DNA of 30,137 bases from contig DATKKE010000036.1 in the NCBI GenBank assembly GCA_035543455.1, forward strand, positions 1 to 30,137. Reading direction: 5' to 3'. Of this stretch, positions 1 to 7,638 are shown piece by piece (position 1 is the first letter of the stretch; every line of letters starts with the position of its first letter). The notes under the pieces are model-generated. The model had not been told where the DNA came from and did no database searches. It saw only the letters and a program-made list of their open reading frames with translations. The position numbers were made by a program, and so were the translations under genes. The DNA comes from CAIKOD01 sp035543455 (GTDB lineage: Archaea > Halobacteriota > Methanomicrobia > Methanomicrobiales > Methanospirillaceae).

Positions 1-7
1 CGTTATC

Positions 8-235
8 ATGAAAGTTGATGAATCAGTTGCTAACCTGGATATTTGCGGGAGGTTTTGCGGAACATGCCCGACATACAAGGAAAATTTGTTGAAGACAGGA
101 AAACCAGCCCTGCTATTCTGCGCCCGGGGAAAATCCGACAAGTCCGCAGATGAGAAGATGGTGGGGTGTAATTGCCCTGGTTGCGGTGTCCATAAGCGAT
201 ACAAACTTACTGATGATTACTTTTGCACGAAGTAA
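8..235 (+). CDS. small Cys-rich protein, DUF2769-like
   Basis: The gene encodes 75 residues with eight cysteines (about 13, 17, 20, 38, 54, 56, 59, 73) in two similar halves. Each half has a CxxC-type knuckle with Pro-Thr-Tyr or Gly-Val-His after it and an aromatic-Phe-Cys motif about 15 residues later. This layout (CPTY...LFCARGKS...CNCPGC...YFC) matches my memory of DUF2769 proteins, small metal-binding proteins frequent in methanogens whose function is unknown. Zinc or Fe-S binding is inferred from the cysteines. The ATG lies 7 nt from the window edge, so upstream signals are not visible and an earlier start cannot be excluded. It is followed by a poly-T stretch and stands upstream of a reductase pair that also depends on iron-sulfur chemistry, but there is no evidence of co-transcription. 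Confidence 0.75.
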   Translation: MKVDESVANLDICGRFCGTCPTYKENLLKTGKPALLFCARGKSDKSADEKMVGCNCPGCGVHKRYKLTDDYFCTK

Positions 236-240
236 TCTAA

Positions 241-256
241 TTTTTTTTATTTTTTT
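241..256 (+). terminator. poly-T terminator after the Cys-rich gene
   Basis: Eight T, then AT, then six T begin 5 nt after the stop codon of the small Cys-rich gene. Runs of T without a required hairpin are the usual archaeal intrinsic terminator. Confidence 0.65.
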
Positions 257-425
257 ATAAGAGACTTACAGCGGACGCCATTATCCGGCCATACCGGGAA
301 ATATGGACCTATTTATCATTTCCTGGCGGTAAAGTATCGGACGATTGGAATATCAGGTAACAGGCGAAAAACGATTGCATAGCCTTAAAATTTCCGGATG
401 CCATCAGTATATCATTAATAGAAAA

Positions 426-1619
426 ATGTCATCCTTAAATAAATCCCTGTCCGATATCAGTACCACCGATGTGACGATCTCTCTCCATAGCCTCGGTTAT
501 TTTAAGGAGTCCTACGAAATCCGTATCACCCAGCTGGCCGAAGAACGGTCGAACGGCATGAAGATCATCGGGACGTTCTGCCTCTTTGTCCCGGATGAGA
601 TCATTTTTGCCGCCGGGGCAGACAGGATTGTGCTCTGCGGAGGGAGAGCCGATACAATCACCGTGGCAGAGCAATCACTACCGAGAAATATCTGTCCCTT
701 GATCAAATCGTCATTCGGGGCGATGATCGATGCCTGCTGTGGGGGAACTGTTTCCTGCCCCCACGTCCGGCTGGTCGATGCGGTGGTTGCAGAGGCGACG
801 TGCGACGGTAAAAAGAAGATGTATGAGCTTCTTCCTGACTACGTTCCGACCTATGTACTCGATCTTCCCCAGAAACCTGACAGCCCCGAAGCAGTTACCT
901 ACTTCCTCTCCGAACTACACAGGTTCGGGAACTATATGGCAGATCTCACGGGAAATCCGATCACCAGCGAAATGCTGAACCGTGAGATCAAATCATCAAA
1001 CGAGACACGGAAGATTCTCCACCGGCTCTTCGAGTTGAGGAGAAAGGACCCGCCACCAATCCGGGGGGGCGAGATCCTTCAGGTAATGCAGAAACAATTT
1101 TTTCTCTCACCGGAACAGTTCAGGAAGGGCCTTTATCAACTCTGTCACGAGCTTGAGAAAAGATCTCCGCCGGCCCGGACAGGACCGAGGATAATGATAT
1201 CCGGATGTCCGATGGCTGCAGGGAACACGAAGATATCCGATATCATTGAACAGAAAGGAGCAGCAATCGTAATCGAGGAGAGTTGCACGGGGACCCGGTC
1301 GTTCTGGGACTTAATTGATGAAAGCAAAGATCCCTGGACGGCTCTTGCGGAGCGGTACCTTAGGATCCCCTGTTCCTGCATGACGCCGAACGACGAACGG
1401 ATTTCCCGTATCGTCGATCTTGCGAAACGTTACAACGTTAACGGTGTCGTGTATTACACCCTGCAGTTTTGTCACGCATACAACATCGAGAGGCTCAGGG
1501 TACAGAGAGCCCTGAAAATGGAGAAAATTCCGTTGCTTGCGATCGAATCCGACTACGGAGACTCAGATGTGGAACAGATCGGGATCCGTATCGATGCATT
1601 CCTGGAGATGCTTTCGTGA
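426..1619 (+). CDS. double-cubane / 2-hydroxyacyl-CoA dehydratase-like reductase
   Basis: The 397-residue product belongs to the HgdB/FldB/BcrB superfamily. It most resembles the stand-alone 'double-cubane cluster protein' type: one polypeptide of about 400 residues paired with one activator. Such proteins take single electrons from an ATP-driven activator and reduce small substrates at an Fe-S cluster. Visible features are the N-terminal phrase KIIGTFCLFVPDEIIFAAG, a Cys-rich stretch with C71, C90, C104, C105 and C111 (DACCGGTVSCPHVR), a second domain opening at MISGCPM, then EESCTGTR and a late LQFCHAYN. These cysteines are the likely cluster ligands. The start is uncertain: a TTG at 345 would add 27 residues, but family similarity begins only after the ATG at 426, which has no clear Shine-Dalgarno. 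A TATA-like element lies near 309-317. The stop overlaps the activator start (GTGA), so the two are translationally coupled. The true substrate cannot be read from sequence. Confidence 0.85.
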   Translation: MSSLNKSLSDISTTDVTISLHSLGYFKESYEIRITQLAEERSNGMKIIGTFCLFVPDEIIFAAGADRIVLCGGRADTITVAEQSLPRNICPLIKSSFGAMIDACCGGTVSCPHVRLVDAVVAEATCDGKKKMYELLPDYVPTYVLDLPQKPDSPEAVTYFLSELHRFGNYMADLTGNPITSEMLNREIKSSNETRKILHRLFELRRKDPPPIRGGEILQVMQKQFFLSPEQFRKGLYQLCHELEKRSPPARTGPRIMISGCPMAAGNTKISDIIEQKGAAIVIEESCTGTRSFWDLIDESKDPWTALAERYLRIPCSCMTPNDERISRIVDLAKRYNVNGVVYYTLQFCHAYNIERLRVQRALKMEKIPLLAIESDYGDSDVEQIGIRIDAFLEMLS

Positions 1620-2380
1620 TCACTGCCGGCATCGATGCGGGTGCTGCTACGACCAAGGTTACTCTTGTCTGCGACAAAGAAATTGCTGGTTACCGGGTAA
1701 CCGGTACCGCCTTCGATTTCCTGACTGCAGCGGAGAAGATCTATACTGAACTCCTTGATAGTTTAAATATTCGGAAATCCGAAGTGGAAATGATATACGC
1801 AACAGGATATGGGAAAAATACGATCTTATTTGCCGATAAGGGGATTAGCGAGATCACGGCGCATGCAAAGGGGGTCCATTTTCTTTTTCCCAAAGTGCAG
1901 GGTATCATCGACGTGGGTGGCCAGGACTCAAAGATCATCGTTGTAGAGAGGGGGCATGTCACTGATTTCCTTATGAACGATAAATGTGCAGCAGGGACCG
2001 GGAAGTTTCTGGAATATACTGCAAAAGCCCTGGAAGTCCCAATCAGCGATCTCGGGACGCTTGCCCTTGCATCCCGTCATCCGGCAGGCATTACGAGCAT
2101 GTGCACGGTATTCGCAGAGTCAGAAGTGATCTCACTCAGAGCGAGAGGGATCACAAAAGAGGATATAGCAGCCGGACTTATTGCAGGCATTGCCCAGAGA
2201 GTCACCGTGATGGCAAAGCGTATGGGCCTCAAAGATCATATCGCTTTTGTCGGCGGCGTTGCGAAAAATCAGGGGATGAAAGCTGCCCTTGAGAAGGAAC
2301 TTGGCGTTACCCTCTTCGTTCCGTCCGAACCCCAGATTACAGGGTCCCTTGGTGCGGCACTCGCTGCCCAGGGAATTTGA
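1616..2380 (+). CDS. ATP-dependent reductase activator (BadF/HgdC family)
   Basis: This 254-residue ASKHA-fold ATPase is the activator ('archerase') of the preceding reductase. It binds a single [4Fe-4S] cluster between two subunits and uses ATP to push an electron at low potential into the partner. Seen: phosphate loop 1 GIDAGAATTK (5-14), DVGGQDSK (99-106), NDKCAAGTGKF (121-131), CTVFAESEV (163-171) and adenosine motif GGVAKNQGM (213-221). Cluster-ligand cysteines C124 and C163 are 39 residues apart, the same spacing as in HgdC of Acidaminococcus (family knowledge). The GTG start at 1616 overlaps the upstream TGA by 4 nt, which fits an obligate stoichiometric pair. An upstream ATG in the same frame at 1469 would lie deep inside the reductase gene and is not credible. 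Length is normal for the family. Confidence 0.9.
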   Translation: MITAGIDAGAATTKVTLVCDKEIAGYRVTGTAFDFLTAAEKIYTELLDSLNIRKSEVEMIYATGYGKNTILFADKGISEITAHAKGVHFLFPKVQGIIDVGGQDSKIIVVERGHVTDFLMNDKCAAGTGKFLEYTAKALEVPISDLGTLALASRHPAGITSMCTVFAESEVISLRARGITKEDIAAGLIAGIAQRVTVMAKRMGLKDHIAFVGGVAKNQGMKAALEKELGVTLFVPSEPQITGSLGAALAAQGI

Positions 2381-2565
2381 TGATGTTAAGCCGGGCAGCC
2401 GGCAAAAATCCCCTCATCCCCGTACTATGATTTGTCAGTTCTCATCATTCCCAACTATCGACTCTTATGTTGGCATTCATCCCACCGAAGCCTACCGCAA
2501 TGCTCAAATCCTTCCGGTACTATCAAATTATACCGTTCATCGAAAAATACATGCAATGTATTTCG

Positions 2566-2580
2566 GGACGAAAAAATACA
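2566..2580 (-). terminator. poly-T terminator of the Mg ATPase gene
   Basis: On the minus strand a TATTTTTT run (six T complementary to 2571-2576) occurs about 12 nt after the ATPase stop codon. The 207 bp between the convergent activator and ATPase genes contain no other supportable gene. Confidence 0.5.
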
Positions 2581-2587
2581 AAATTGT

Positions 2588-5194
2588 CTAGACCTGTGCA
2601 GCAACCGGTTTTTTTGTGTTCCTTTCTTCAAACACGGCATAGTGCCGGTAGAACCATCGTTTCACCATTTCAACAATCGTTATATAGGCGATCACGAGTC
2701 CTGCGAGAACTGCGAAGAATGAAACCGGGGGCTGCACGAATCCGAGAATACTGCCGAATATGGTGAATGGGAGGACGCATGCTACGGCAACGACACATAA
2801 TGTACTGGCGATCAGGTACCTGCTCGGCATGCTCTTCCAGAATGGGACAATACGTGTCCGGATAACAAATATCACAAGGGTCTGGGTGCAGATCGATTCC
2901 ATGAACCAGGACGTCTGGAAAAGAGCAGCATCTGCCCTGAAAATAAACAGGAGGATGAAGAACGTGATGAAGTCGAAGACCGAACTGATCGGGCCGAACA
3001 CCAGGATAAATTTCTTAATAAATCCAATATCCCATTTTTTCGGGGAATCGATATAGGAATCGTCCACATTGTCGGTTGGTATGGTTGATTCGGATATATC
3101 ATAGAGGAGGTTATTGAGAAGGATCTGAACGGGCAGCATCGGGAGGAATGGCAGGAACAGGGACCCGCCGGCCACACTGAACATATTGCCGAAATTTGAA
3201 CTCGTTCCCATCAGGATATATTTCATTGTGTTTCCAAAGGTCTTCCTTCCTTCGAGGACACCGTCGTGGAGTATCCGAAGGTCGTTTTTCAGGAGTATGA
3301 TATCGGCAGATTCTTTCGCTATATCCACCGCATTCTCCACCGATATTCCGACGTCCGCTTCCCTGATCGAGGGAGCATCGTTGATACCGTCACCCATGAA
3401 CCCGACGACATGCCCGTTCAGCCTGAGAGCCTTCATAATGAGGTCCTTCTGCACCGGGGTCATCCGGGAAAATATCGTCACATCTTCAACCACCCTTGAG
3501 AGCGCCTGGGTGTCCAAATGGACAATATCTTCCCCGGTCAGGACGCCCTTCACGGGAAGACCGATCAGTTCACAGGTCTTCTTCGTCACGAGTTCATTGT
3601 CACCGGTCAGGATTTTCAGCTCGATGCCGGATTCTGAAAGCAATCTGACCGATTCACCGGCACTCTCTTTCGGCGGATCGATAAAGGTAATGAATCCGAG
3701 GAATACCATTTCTTTTTCATCGTCAGCCGAATAAACCGGCTTTCGTCCGGCAAACAACTGGTAAGACACCGCAAGTGTCCGAAAACCATCCCTGCTTTGT
3801 GCAAGATAGAGGTCGTTCAATTTTTTTATGCGATCGGCAGTCAGGACTTCGCGTTTTCCCTGGGTTTCGATCGAGGTGCAGATCCGGAATATCTCCTCGG
3901 GGGCACCTTTCGTGATAAGCTCATCCCCGGAGCCGGTCGATACTATGACAGATATCCGTTTCCGTATAAAATCAAACGGTATCTCATCGATTTTCCGGTA
4001 TCCCCTGCAATCGATGAGGCGGTAGGACAGGATCGCATCGTCCAGCGGGCTCTTCATCCCGGTGTTGAACACGCTGTTGAGGTAGGATAACAACAGGACA
4101 TCCTCGTTATCGTTTCCTTCCGCATCGATATGCCTGACAAGGGAGATCCGGTTGTCGGTCAAAGTACCAGTCTTATCGGTGCACAATATGTCCATGCTCC
4201 CAAAGTTCTGGATCGATTCAGGGTGCTTGACAATTGCTCCTTTTTCTGACATCGCGATGGCGCCTTTCGACAGGTTTAAGGAGAGGATCATTGGGAGCAA
4301 TTCCGGGGTCATCCCGACGGCAAGGGCTACGGCAAAGAGCAACGAGTCGAGAATTCCGTGTTTATACAGTGCGTTTATAAAAAACACGAAAATAACAAGG
4401 AATAAGACTATCCTCGACATCAGGAAACTGAACTGTTTCAGGCCCCGTTCGAACTCCGTTTCAGGTGGCCGGTCCGTAAGGGACTGTGCGATCTTTCCGA
4501 ATTCCGTTGAAGAACCGGTACGGGTTATCACGGCGGTGGCATTGCCGGAAACTACCGACGTGCCGAGAAAGATATAATCCTCTGCCGCAGTGACCGGCAT
4601 CCCTGGTTCTGCCCGTTCTGCATTTTTTCCAACCGGGAACGGCTCGCCTGTCAGGGCTGACTGGTTAACGAAAAAGTCTTTTGCAGTGAGCACCCGTGCA
4701 TCCGCGGGTACGAGATCTCCTGCAGACAACTGGATAATATCACCCGGTACGATATCGGTTACAGGAAGATCCCGTTTGATTCCATCCCTGAAAACCGAGG
4801 CATGAGTAATAATTTTCTGCCTGAGCAGTTCAATGGCATTACCCGCCTTGTATTCCTGGAAAAAATCAAGGGTGACGCTCAATACGACAATAGCGATAAT
4901 AATCCCGGCATCGGTGACATCACCAACGAAGAGGGAGATTGATGCGGCGATGAGAAGAATAATGACCAGTGGATTTTTAAAATGGTCAAGGTACTGCAGA
5001 ATTGGCGGACGTTTCCGGGCAGAAGTGATATCGTTTTTCCCGTGGGTCCTGAGTCTGATACCAGCCTCGTCCGTTGTAAGCCCCGTCTCCGTTGTTTTAA
5101 GGAGGGAATAAAGCTCTTCCGGACCAAGGGTATGGTACTCCGGCTCTTCGCTGTCACGATCGGTATCGATCCCATTAGAACCCGGATCTTCCAT
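2588..5194 (-). CDS. mgtA: magnesium-transporting P-type ATPase
   Basis: The 868-residue product is a P3B-type ATPase that imports Mg2+ across the cytoplasmic membrane at the cost of ATP. Domains in order: an N-terminal cytoplasmic segment (HTLGPEELYSLL, the cation-ATPase N motif, about 21-60); two membrane helices (about 75-110); the actuator domain with TGEP (182-185); helices 3-4 with the ion-site sequence GMTPELLP (294-301); the phosphorylation site DKTGTLT (D340); the nucleotide domain with KGAPEE (429 on); TGDN (530-533); GDGINDAP (601-608); and about six C-terminal helices that include NNLLYDISE. Length and motifs are complete. The ATG is preceded by AAGGAG at a suitable distance. There is no adjacent MgtC gene. 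A 420-bp non-coding stretch lies upstream, which leaves room for Mg-responsive control, although no known Mg riboswitch was recognised. Convergent with the activator gene. Confidence 0.95.
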   Translation of the reverse strand: MEDPGSNGIDTDRDSEEPEYHTLGPEELYSLLKTTETGLTTDEAGIRLRTHGKNDITSARKRPPILQYLDHFKNPLVIILLIAASISLFVGDVTDAGIIIAIVVLSVTLDFFQEYKAGNAIELLRQKIITHASVFRDGIKRDLPVTDIVPGDIIQLSAGDLVPADARVLTAKDFFVNQSALTGEPFPVGKNAERAEPGMPVTAAEDYIFLGTSVVSGNATAVITRTGSSTEFGKIAQSLTDRPPETEFERGLKQFSFLMSRIVLFLVIFVFFINALYKHGILDSLLFAVALAVGMTPELLPMILSLNLSKGAIAMSEKGAIVKHPESIQNFGSMDILCTDKTGTLTDNRISLVRHIDAEGNDNEDVLLLSYLNSVFNTGMKSPLDDAILSYRLIDCRGYRKIDEIPFDFIRKRISVIVSTGSGDELITKGAPEEIFRICTSIETQGKREVLTADRIKKLNDLYLAQSRDGFRTLAVSYQLFAGRKPVYSADDEKEMVFLGFITFIDPPKESAGESVRLLSESGIELKILTGDNELVTKKTCELIGLPVKGVLTGEDIVHLDTQALSRVVEDVTIFSRMTPVQKDLIMKALRLNGHVVGFMGDGINDAPSIREADVGISVENAVDIAKESADIILLKNDLRILHDGVLEGRKTFGNTMKYILMGTSSNFGNMFSVAGGSLFLPFLPMLPVQILLNNLLYDISESTIPTDNVDDSYIDSPKKWDIGFIKKFILVFGPISSVFDFITFFILLFIFRADAALFQTSWFMESICTQTLVIFVIRTRIVPFWKSMPSRYLIASTLCVVAVACVLPFTIFGSILGFVQPPVSFFAVLAGLVIAYITIVEMVKRWFYRHYAVFEERNTKKPVAAQV

Positions 5195-5616
5195 GTCGTC
5201 TCCTTCCGATGAGGGATAAAATCCCGGGTGACGTTTGATCGCGCCCGTCGATGCTTTTTCCCGGAGATCTTATTTCCCGTATGAAACTATTCAGTCGCGG
5301 GATTAATAATACCGGTATTCAGGGGATGATCTTTTCTTCCCCCGGCAGTTACCGATAGGGTATACAACAGAAGGCGGCCCCGATATCCGGATCTTGGTCA
5401 GACAAATCCGACCAATAATCCTGCTGAATATCCAGGCCGGGTTAGCTATCAAATCCCGAAGGGTGGAATTTTCATGCACCACCCGATGGTATAGAACCGA
5501 TTGGCAGAGATTTTATAATACCGGCTGATTGGTATAGTCGGATCTCGTGATGACTGCTGGTTTGTTGAAACCTGATCCCCTTAAGGGAACTCTAAAAAAA
5601 AAGAATGATTAAATGC
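5195..5616. other. non-coding leader/intergenic region with an inverted repeat
   Basis: These 422 bp separate mgtA from the small zinc-knuckle gene, both on the minus strand. No gene is supportable here. The region contains a perfect 6-bp inverted repeat, TTGGTC (5394-5399) and GACCAA (5410-5415), with a 10-nt spacer; a duplicated GATTGG motif flanking an AT-rich TTTTATAAT; and a CCCTTAAGGG palindrome near 5579-5588. The inverted repeat could be an operator or a stem in the mgtA leader. Which of these matter is unknown. Confidence 0.4.
5592..5604 (-). terminator. poly-T terminator of the 55-residue gene
   Basis: Nine consecutive A on the plus strand (5594-5602) read as T9 on the minus strand, about 15 nt after the stop codon of the small zinc-knuckle gene. 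This fits an archaeal poly-T terminator and argues against read-through into mgtA. Confidence 0.6.
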
Positions 5617-5784
5617 TTAGTACCGGGGCTTTCTGTGCTTCGGGAGGCATTCCTGGCAGTAGACAGGTCTTCCCTCGGTCGGCTTGAACGGCACTTCACA
5701 ATCTTTTCCACAATCTGAACAGACTACTTTAGTCATTTCACGGGGACCATAATTACTTGATCCTCCAAAATTTGATTTATACAT
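5617..5784 (-). CDS. 55-residue CxxC-x17-CxxC zinc-knuckle protein
   Basis: A short gene on the minus strand starts at ATG 5784 and ends with TAA at 5617. The 55-residue product carries C22-x2-C25, then exactly 17 residues, then C43-x2-C46, with the connecting phrase VPFKPTEGRPVYC and a following KHR. This is the CxxC-x17-CxxC domain seen in many methanogen proteins, presumably a zinc site; a role in nucleic-acid or protein binding is only a guess. The N-terminus is Gly/Ser/Asn-rich and probably flexible. No strong Shine-Dalgarno precedes the ATG. An internal ATG (residue 17) would still leave the domain intact. A T9 terminator follows. It is divergent from the GerW operon. Confidence 0.8.
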   Translation of the reverse strand: MYKSNFGGSSNYGPREMTKVVCSDCGKDCEVPFKPTEGRPVYCQECLPKHRKPRY

Positions 5785-5947
5785 GATATTTCTCAAACAG
5801 CTCTATTAAAACTGCATACTATACATGGCCCCCAAGAATAAGAACATTGGCATTGTACACGGTTTTTTTTCAGGAACACCAGCTGCCCCGATAACTAGAT
5901 TAACCGGATTGCCGTATTGGAAATTAAACCTAGTGAGGTTGATCAAG

Positions 5948-6328
5948 ATGTCTTCAGAAAGTATGTTGAAAAGCACGGCAGAGGAGTTGCGCGAGTCCCT
6001 GGAGGCTGAACACGTAATGGGCAAGCCTGTTGATCTCGGTGACAAACTTGTCATCCCTGTCACGCGGTTCGGATTCGGGTTTGGGGCAGGGGGCGGCGGC
6101 GAAGGAAAAGAATCAGGTCAGGGAAGCGGCGGAGGAGCCGGCATCGAACCAGTAGCCCTGATTATCCTCTATAAGGATCTCAAAGGACCGGAGGGTATCC
6201 AGGTCATGAGTCTCCGTAAAGAGTCCAATCTTGTCCAGGTCATTAATGCCCTGAGCGATAAGGTTGCCCCGCAGATTATCGAAGCGATCAGGGAAATGAA
6301 CAAAAAAAAGGACCAGAAGGCGGAGTGA
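5948..6328 (+). CDS. GerW/YtfJ family protein
   Basis: This 126-residue protein has the hallmark of the GerW (YtfJ) family. There is an N-terminal helix with repeated Leu/Glu (about 5-22), the phrase MGKPVDLGDKLVIPVTRFGFGFGAG, a glycine-rich loop (about 43-64), then GIEPVALIIL and a C-terminal amphipathic helix. In Bacillus, YtfJ/GerW is a small spore protein needed for normal germination; its biochemical role is unknown, and homologues occur in many non-sporulating organisms including methanogens. The ATG at 5948 is preferred over one at 5825, because the extra 41 residues do not resemble the family and GAGGT lies about 10 nt before 5948. It is first in an operon with DUF2953 (19 nt gap) and a 72-residue gene. 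Confidence 0.88.
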   Translation: MSSESMLKSTAEELRESLEAEHVMGKPVDLGDKLVIPVTRFGFGFGAGGGGEGKESGQGSGGGAGIEPVALIILYKDLKGPEGIQVMSLRKESNLVQVINALSDKVAPQIIEAIREMNKKKDQKAE

Positions 6329-6347
6329 GGCGCCCAGTTTATGGACC

Positions 6348-7013
6348 ATGAGTGACTATATCACGACGGTACTGCTTGTCGCGGGGATTATTACCGCCGC
6401 AGTCCTCGTAACGGTTTTTTTCCTGATAATTCCCCTGAGGATTTCTCTCTCGTTTCGATCCAGGGGAATGGTAATACAGGGTGATCTGACCGGGTCGTGG
6501 TTTATATTCGGACTTGACATCCGATTTTCGGGCAACGATCCCCGGGTATCACTTAAGATCGGCGGGGTGAGGCTGGTTACCCGTCAGGTAACGGCGTTCA
6601 CGGATCTCAAAAAATATTCACCGGGCGAGCGTGATGCGGAACGGTTCCCTGTCATTTCTCTCCTGAAAATACTAAAGGGACCGGTTCTTAATGCGATCCT
6701 GGACCTGATACGGCATACCCGGCTTGACTATGTCAGGGGAAATGCCCGGATAGGTCTTGATGGCCCTGCTGCAACCGGGATGTTTTATGGTCTTTATAGA
6801 GCGACCGGGGCGTTATTACCATTGGATCGGATAAATTTCAATCTGACACCTGAATTCAATGAAGAAGTATGTGAAATTGATCTGGAGACCCGGTTTCATA
6901 TCGCCTTCCCGATACGCATGATTGTCCATGCAGTCAGGATAGTAAAACATCCTGCGATACGAAAAGTGATGAAAAAATCGTCCCGGAGATCACCCCAAAA
7001 GGTAGCAGGATGA
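6348..7013 (+). CDS. DUF2953 membrane-anchored protein
   Basis: The product has 221 residues. An N-terminal membrane segment (about 6-28, VLLVAGIITAAVLVTVFFLI) is followed by a soluble beta-rich domain with typical DUF2953 phrases: GDLTGSWFIFGLDIRFSG, then GNARIGLDGPAATGMFYGLYRA, then LTPEFNEEVCEIDLETRFHI. A basic C-terminus follows. The function of DUF2953 is unknown. In Bacillus its member YtfI is encoded beside YtfJ/GerW, and the same pairing is seen here, so the two probably act together at the membrane. The ATG at 6348 is chosen; another ATG at 6341 is out of frame. The stop overlaps the next start (ATGA), showing coupling to the third gene. Confidence 0.85.
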   Translation: MSDYITTVLLVAGIITAAVLVTVFFLIIPLRISLSFRSRGMVIQGDLTGSWFIFGLDIRFSGNDPRVSLKIGGVRLVTRQVTAFTDLKKYSPGERDAERFPVISLLKILKGPVLNAILDLIRHTRLDYVRGNARIGLDGPAATGMFYGLYRATGALLPLDRINFNLTPEFNEEVCEIDLETRFHIAFPIRMIVHAVRIVKHPAIRKVMKKSSRRSPQKVAG

Positions 7014-7228
7014 CCACAGCGATCCGGTTTTCCGGGCCTGCCGATTACGGTGAACGTACCATTATTCCTTTAATCCGGGATAGTACCCTGGTTTCCGACC
7101 ATGGATGCATGGTTGCCAGAGATCCTGTCGGACTCGTTATTATGGAACACGGGCACGCATGGTTTGTTTCCCTCTCAGAAGAGGTAACCATGACTGTAAT
7201 CGATGAACTGTTGGGGATAACTGAGTAA
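7010..7228 (+). CDS. 72-residue protein of unknown function in the GerW operon
   Basis: The ATG overlaps the DUF2953 stop (ATGA) and is preceded by GGTAGCAGG. The 72 residues contain no membrane segment, no signal peptide and only one cysteine. The middle reads DHGCMVARDPVGLVIMEHGHAWFVSL, which could form beta strands, and the end VTMTVIDELLGI is helical. I do not recognise a family. Position and overlap strongly suggest it works with the GerW/DUF2953 pair. Immediately after it, in the +1 frame, is a 40-codon open stretch that reads like the end of a protein (separate entry). A frameshifted longer product is therefore possible. Confidence 0.7.
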   Translation: MTTAIRFSGPADYGERTIIPLIRDSTLVSDHGCMVARDPVGLVIMEHGHAWFVSLSEEVTMTVIDELLGITE

Positions 7229-7343
7229 CCTGGTAAACAGCTTCGTTGATCCGGAAGAGCGACGCAGGCGAGGCAGAACGGTCTTCCCCGACGACTGCAG
7301 GAAAGCATTCGCACTTGGTGCCCGGATGGCCCGTACCTGCTGA
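7221..7343 (+). pseudogene. possible 3' gene remnant or frameshifted tail
   Basis: Overlapping the end of the 72-residue gene in the +1 frame, 40 codons are open and end with TGA at 7341-7343. The translation has protein-like composition (SFVDPEERRRRGRTVFPDDC, then RKAFALGARMA) and ends in a helix resembling the C-termini of flavodoxin/FMN-reductase-type proteins. There is no ATG, GTG or TTG near its beginning, because a stop lies directly upstream at 7218. It could be the 3' remnant of a lost gene, or the genuine tail of the preceding gene separated by a +1 shift or a sequencing error. Confidence 0.35.
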
Positions 7344-7638
7344 GTCCGGGCATCAGATGAGAGAATAACGATTTACATGGATTTTTCCTGATTCTCTGTC
7401 TGATGACCCAGTTCTCTTCGACCGGCCTTCAGTATCGTTTTCAAAATAATCCTGAATCAGGATTTGTTATAGGAGTAAAATCTGGGAAATTGAAGCTCTT
7501 AAAATTTATCAGCTGACAGCTGAACGAAATAGTTTTATCCGGTATTTTCTGTGATTACCCGGTAACAAGCGTATTAAAGGAACAGAATAGAAAATTTATG
7601 AATAAGTTTACGATTTTTTCGGGAAAGGATATAATCTT
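7344..7638 (+). promoter_or_regulatory. promoter region of the ABC exporter with operator-like repeats
   Basis: This non-coding stretch contains a perfect palindrome, AATCCTGA-A-TCAGGATT (7448-7464), and a tandem CAGCTGA x2 (7510-7523). There is a TATA-like AAAATTTATG near 7591-7600, placed to start transcription around 7622. An AAGGA motif then stands about 10 nt before the ATG at 7639. The palindrome has the size of a dimeric repressor site. Which regulator binds is unknown, and none is encoded next door. Confidence 0.5.

Noticed and set aside
1469..1615. Upstream ATG extension of the reductase activator
   Set aside because: The extra 49 residues lie inside the conserved end of the reductase gene; GTG at 1616 directly precedes the conserved GIDAG motif.
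4152..4577. 141-codon plus-strand frame inside mgtA
   Set aside because: It lies opposite fully conserved P-type ATPase sequence, has Ser/Arg/Pro-rich antisense composition and no own signals.
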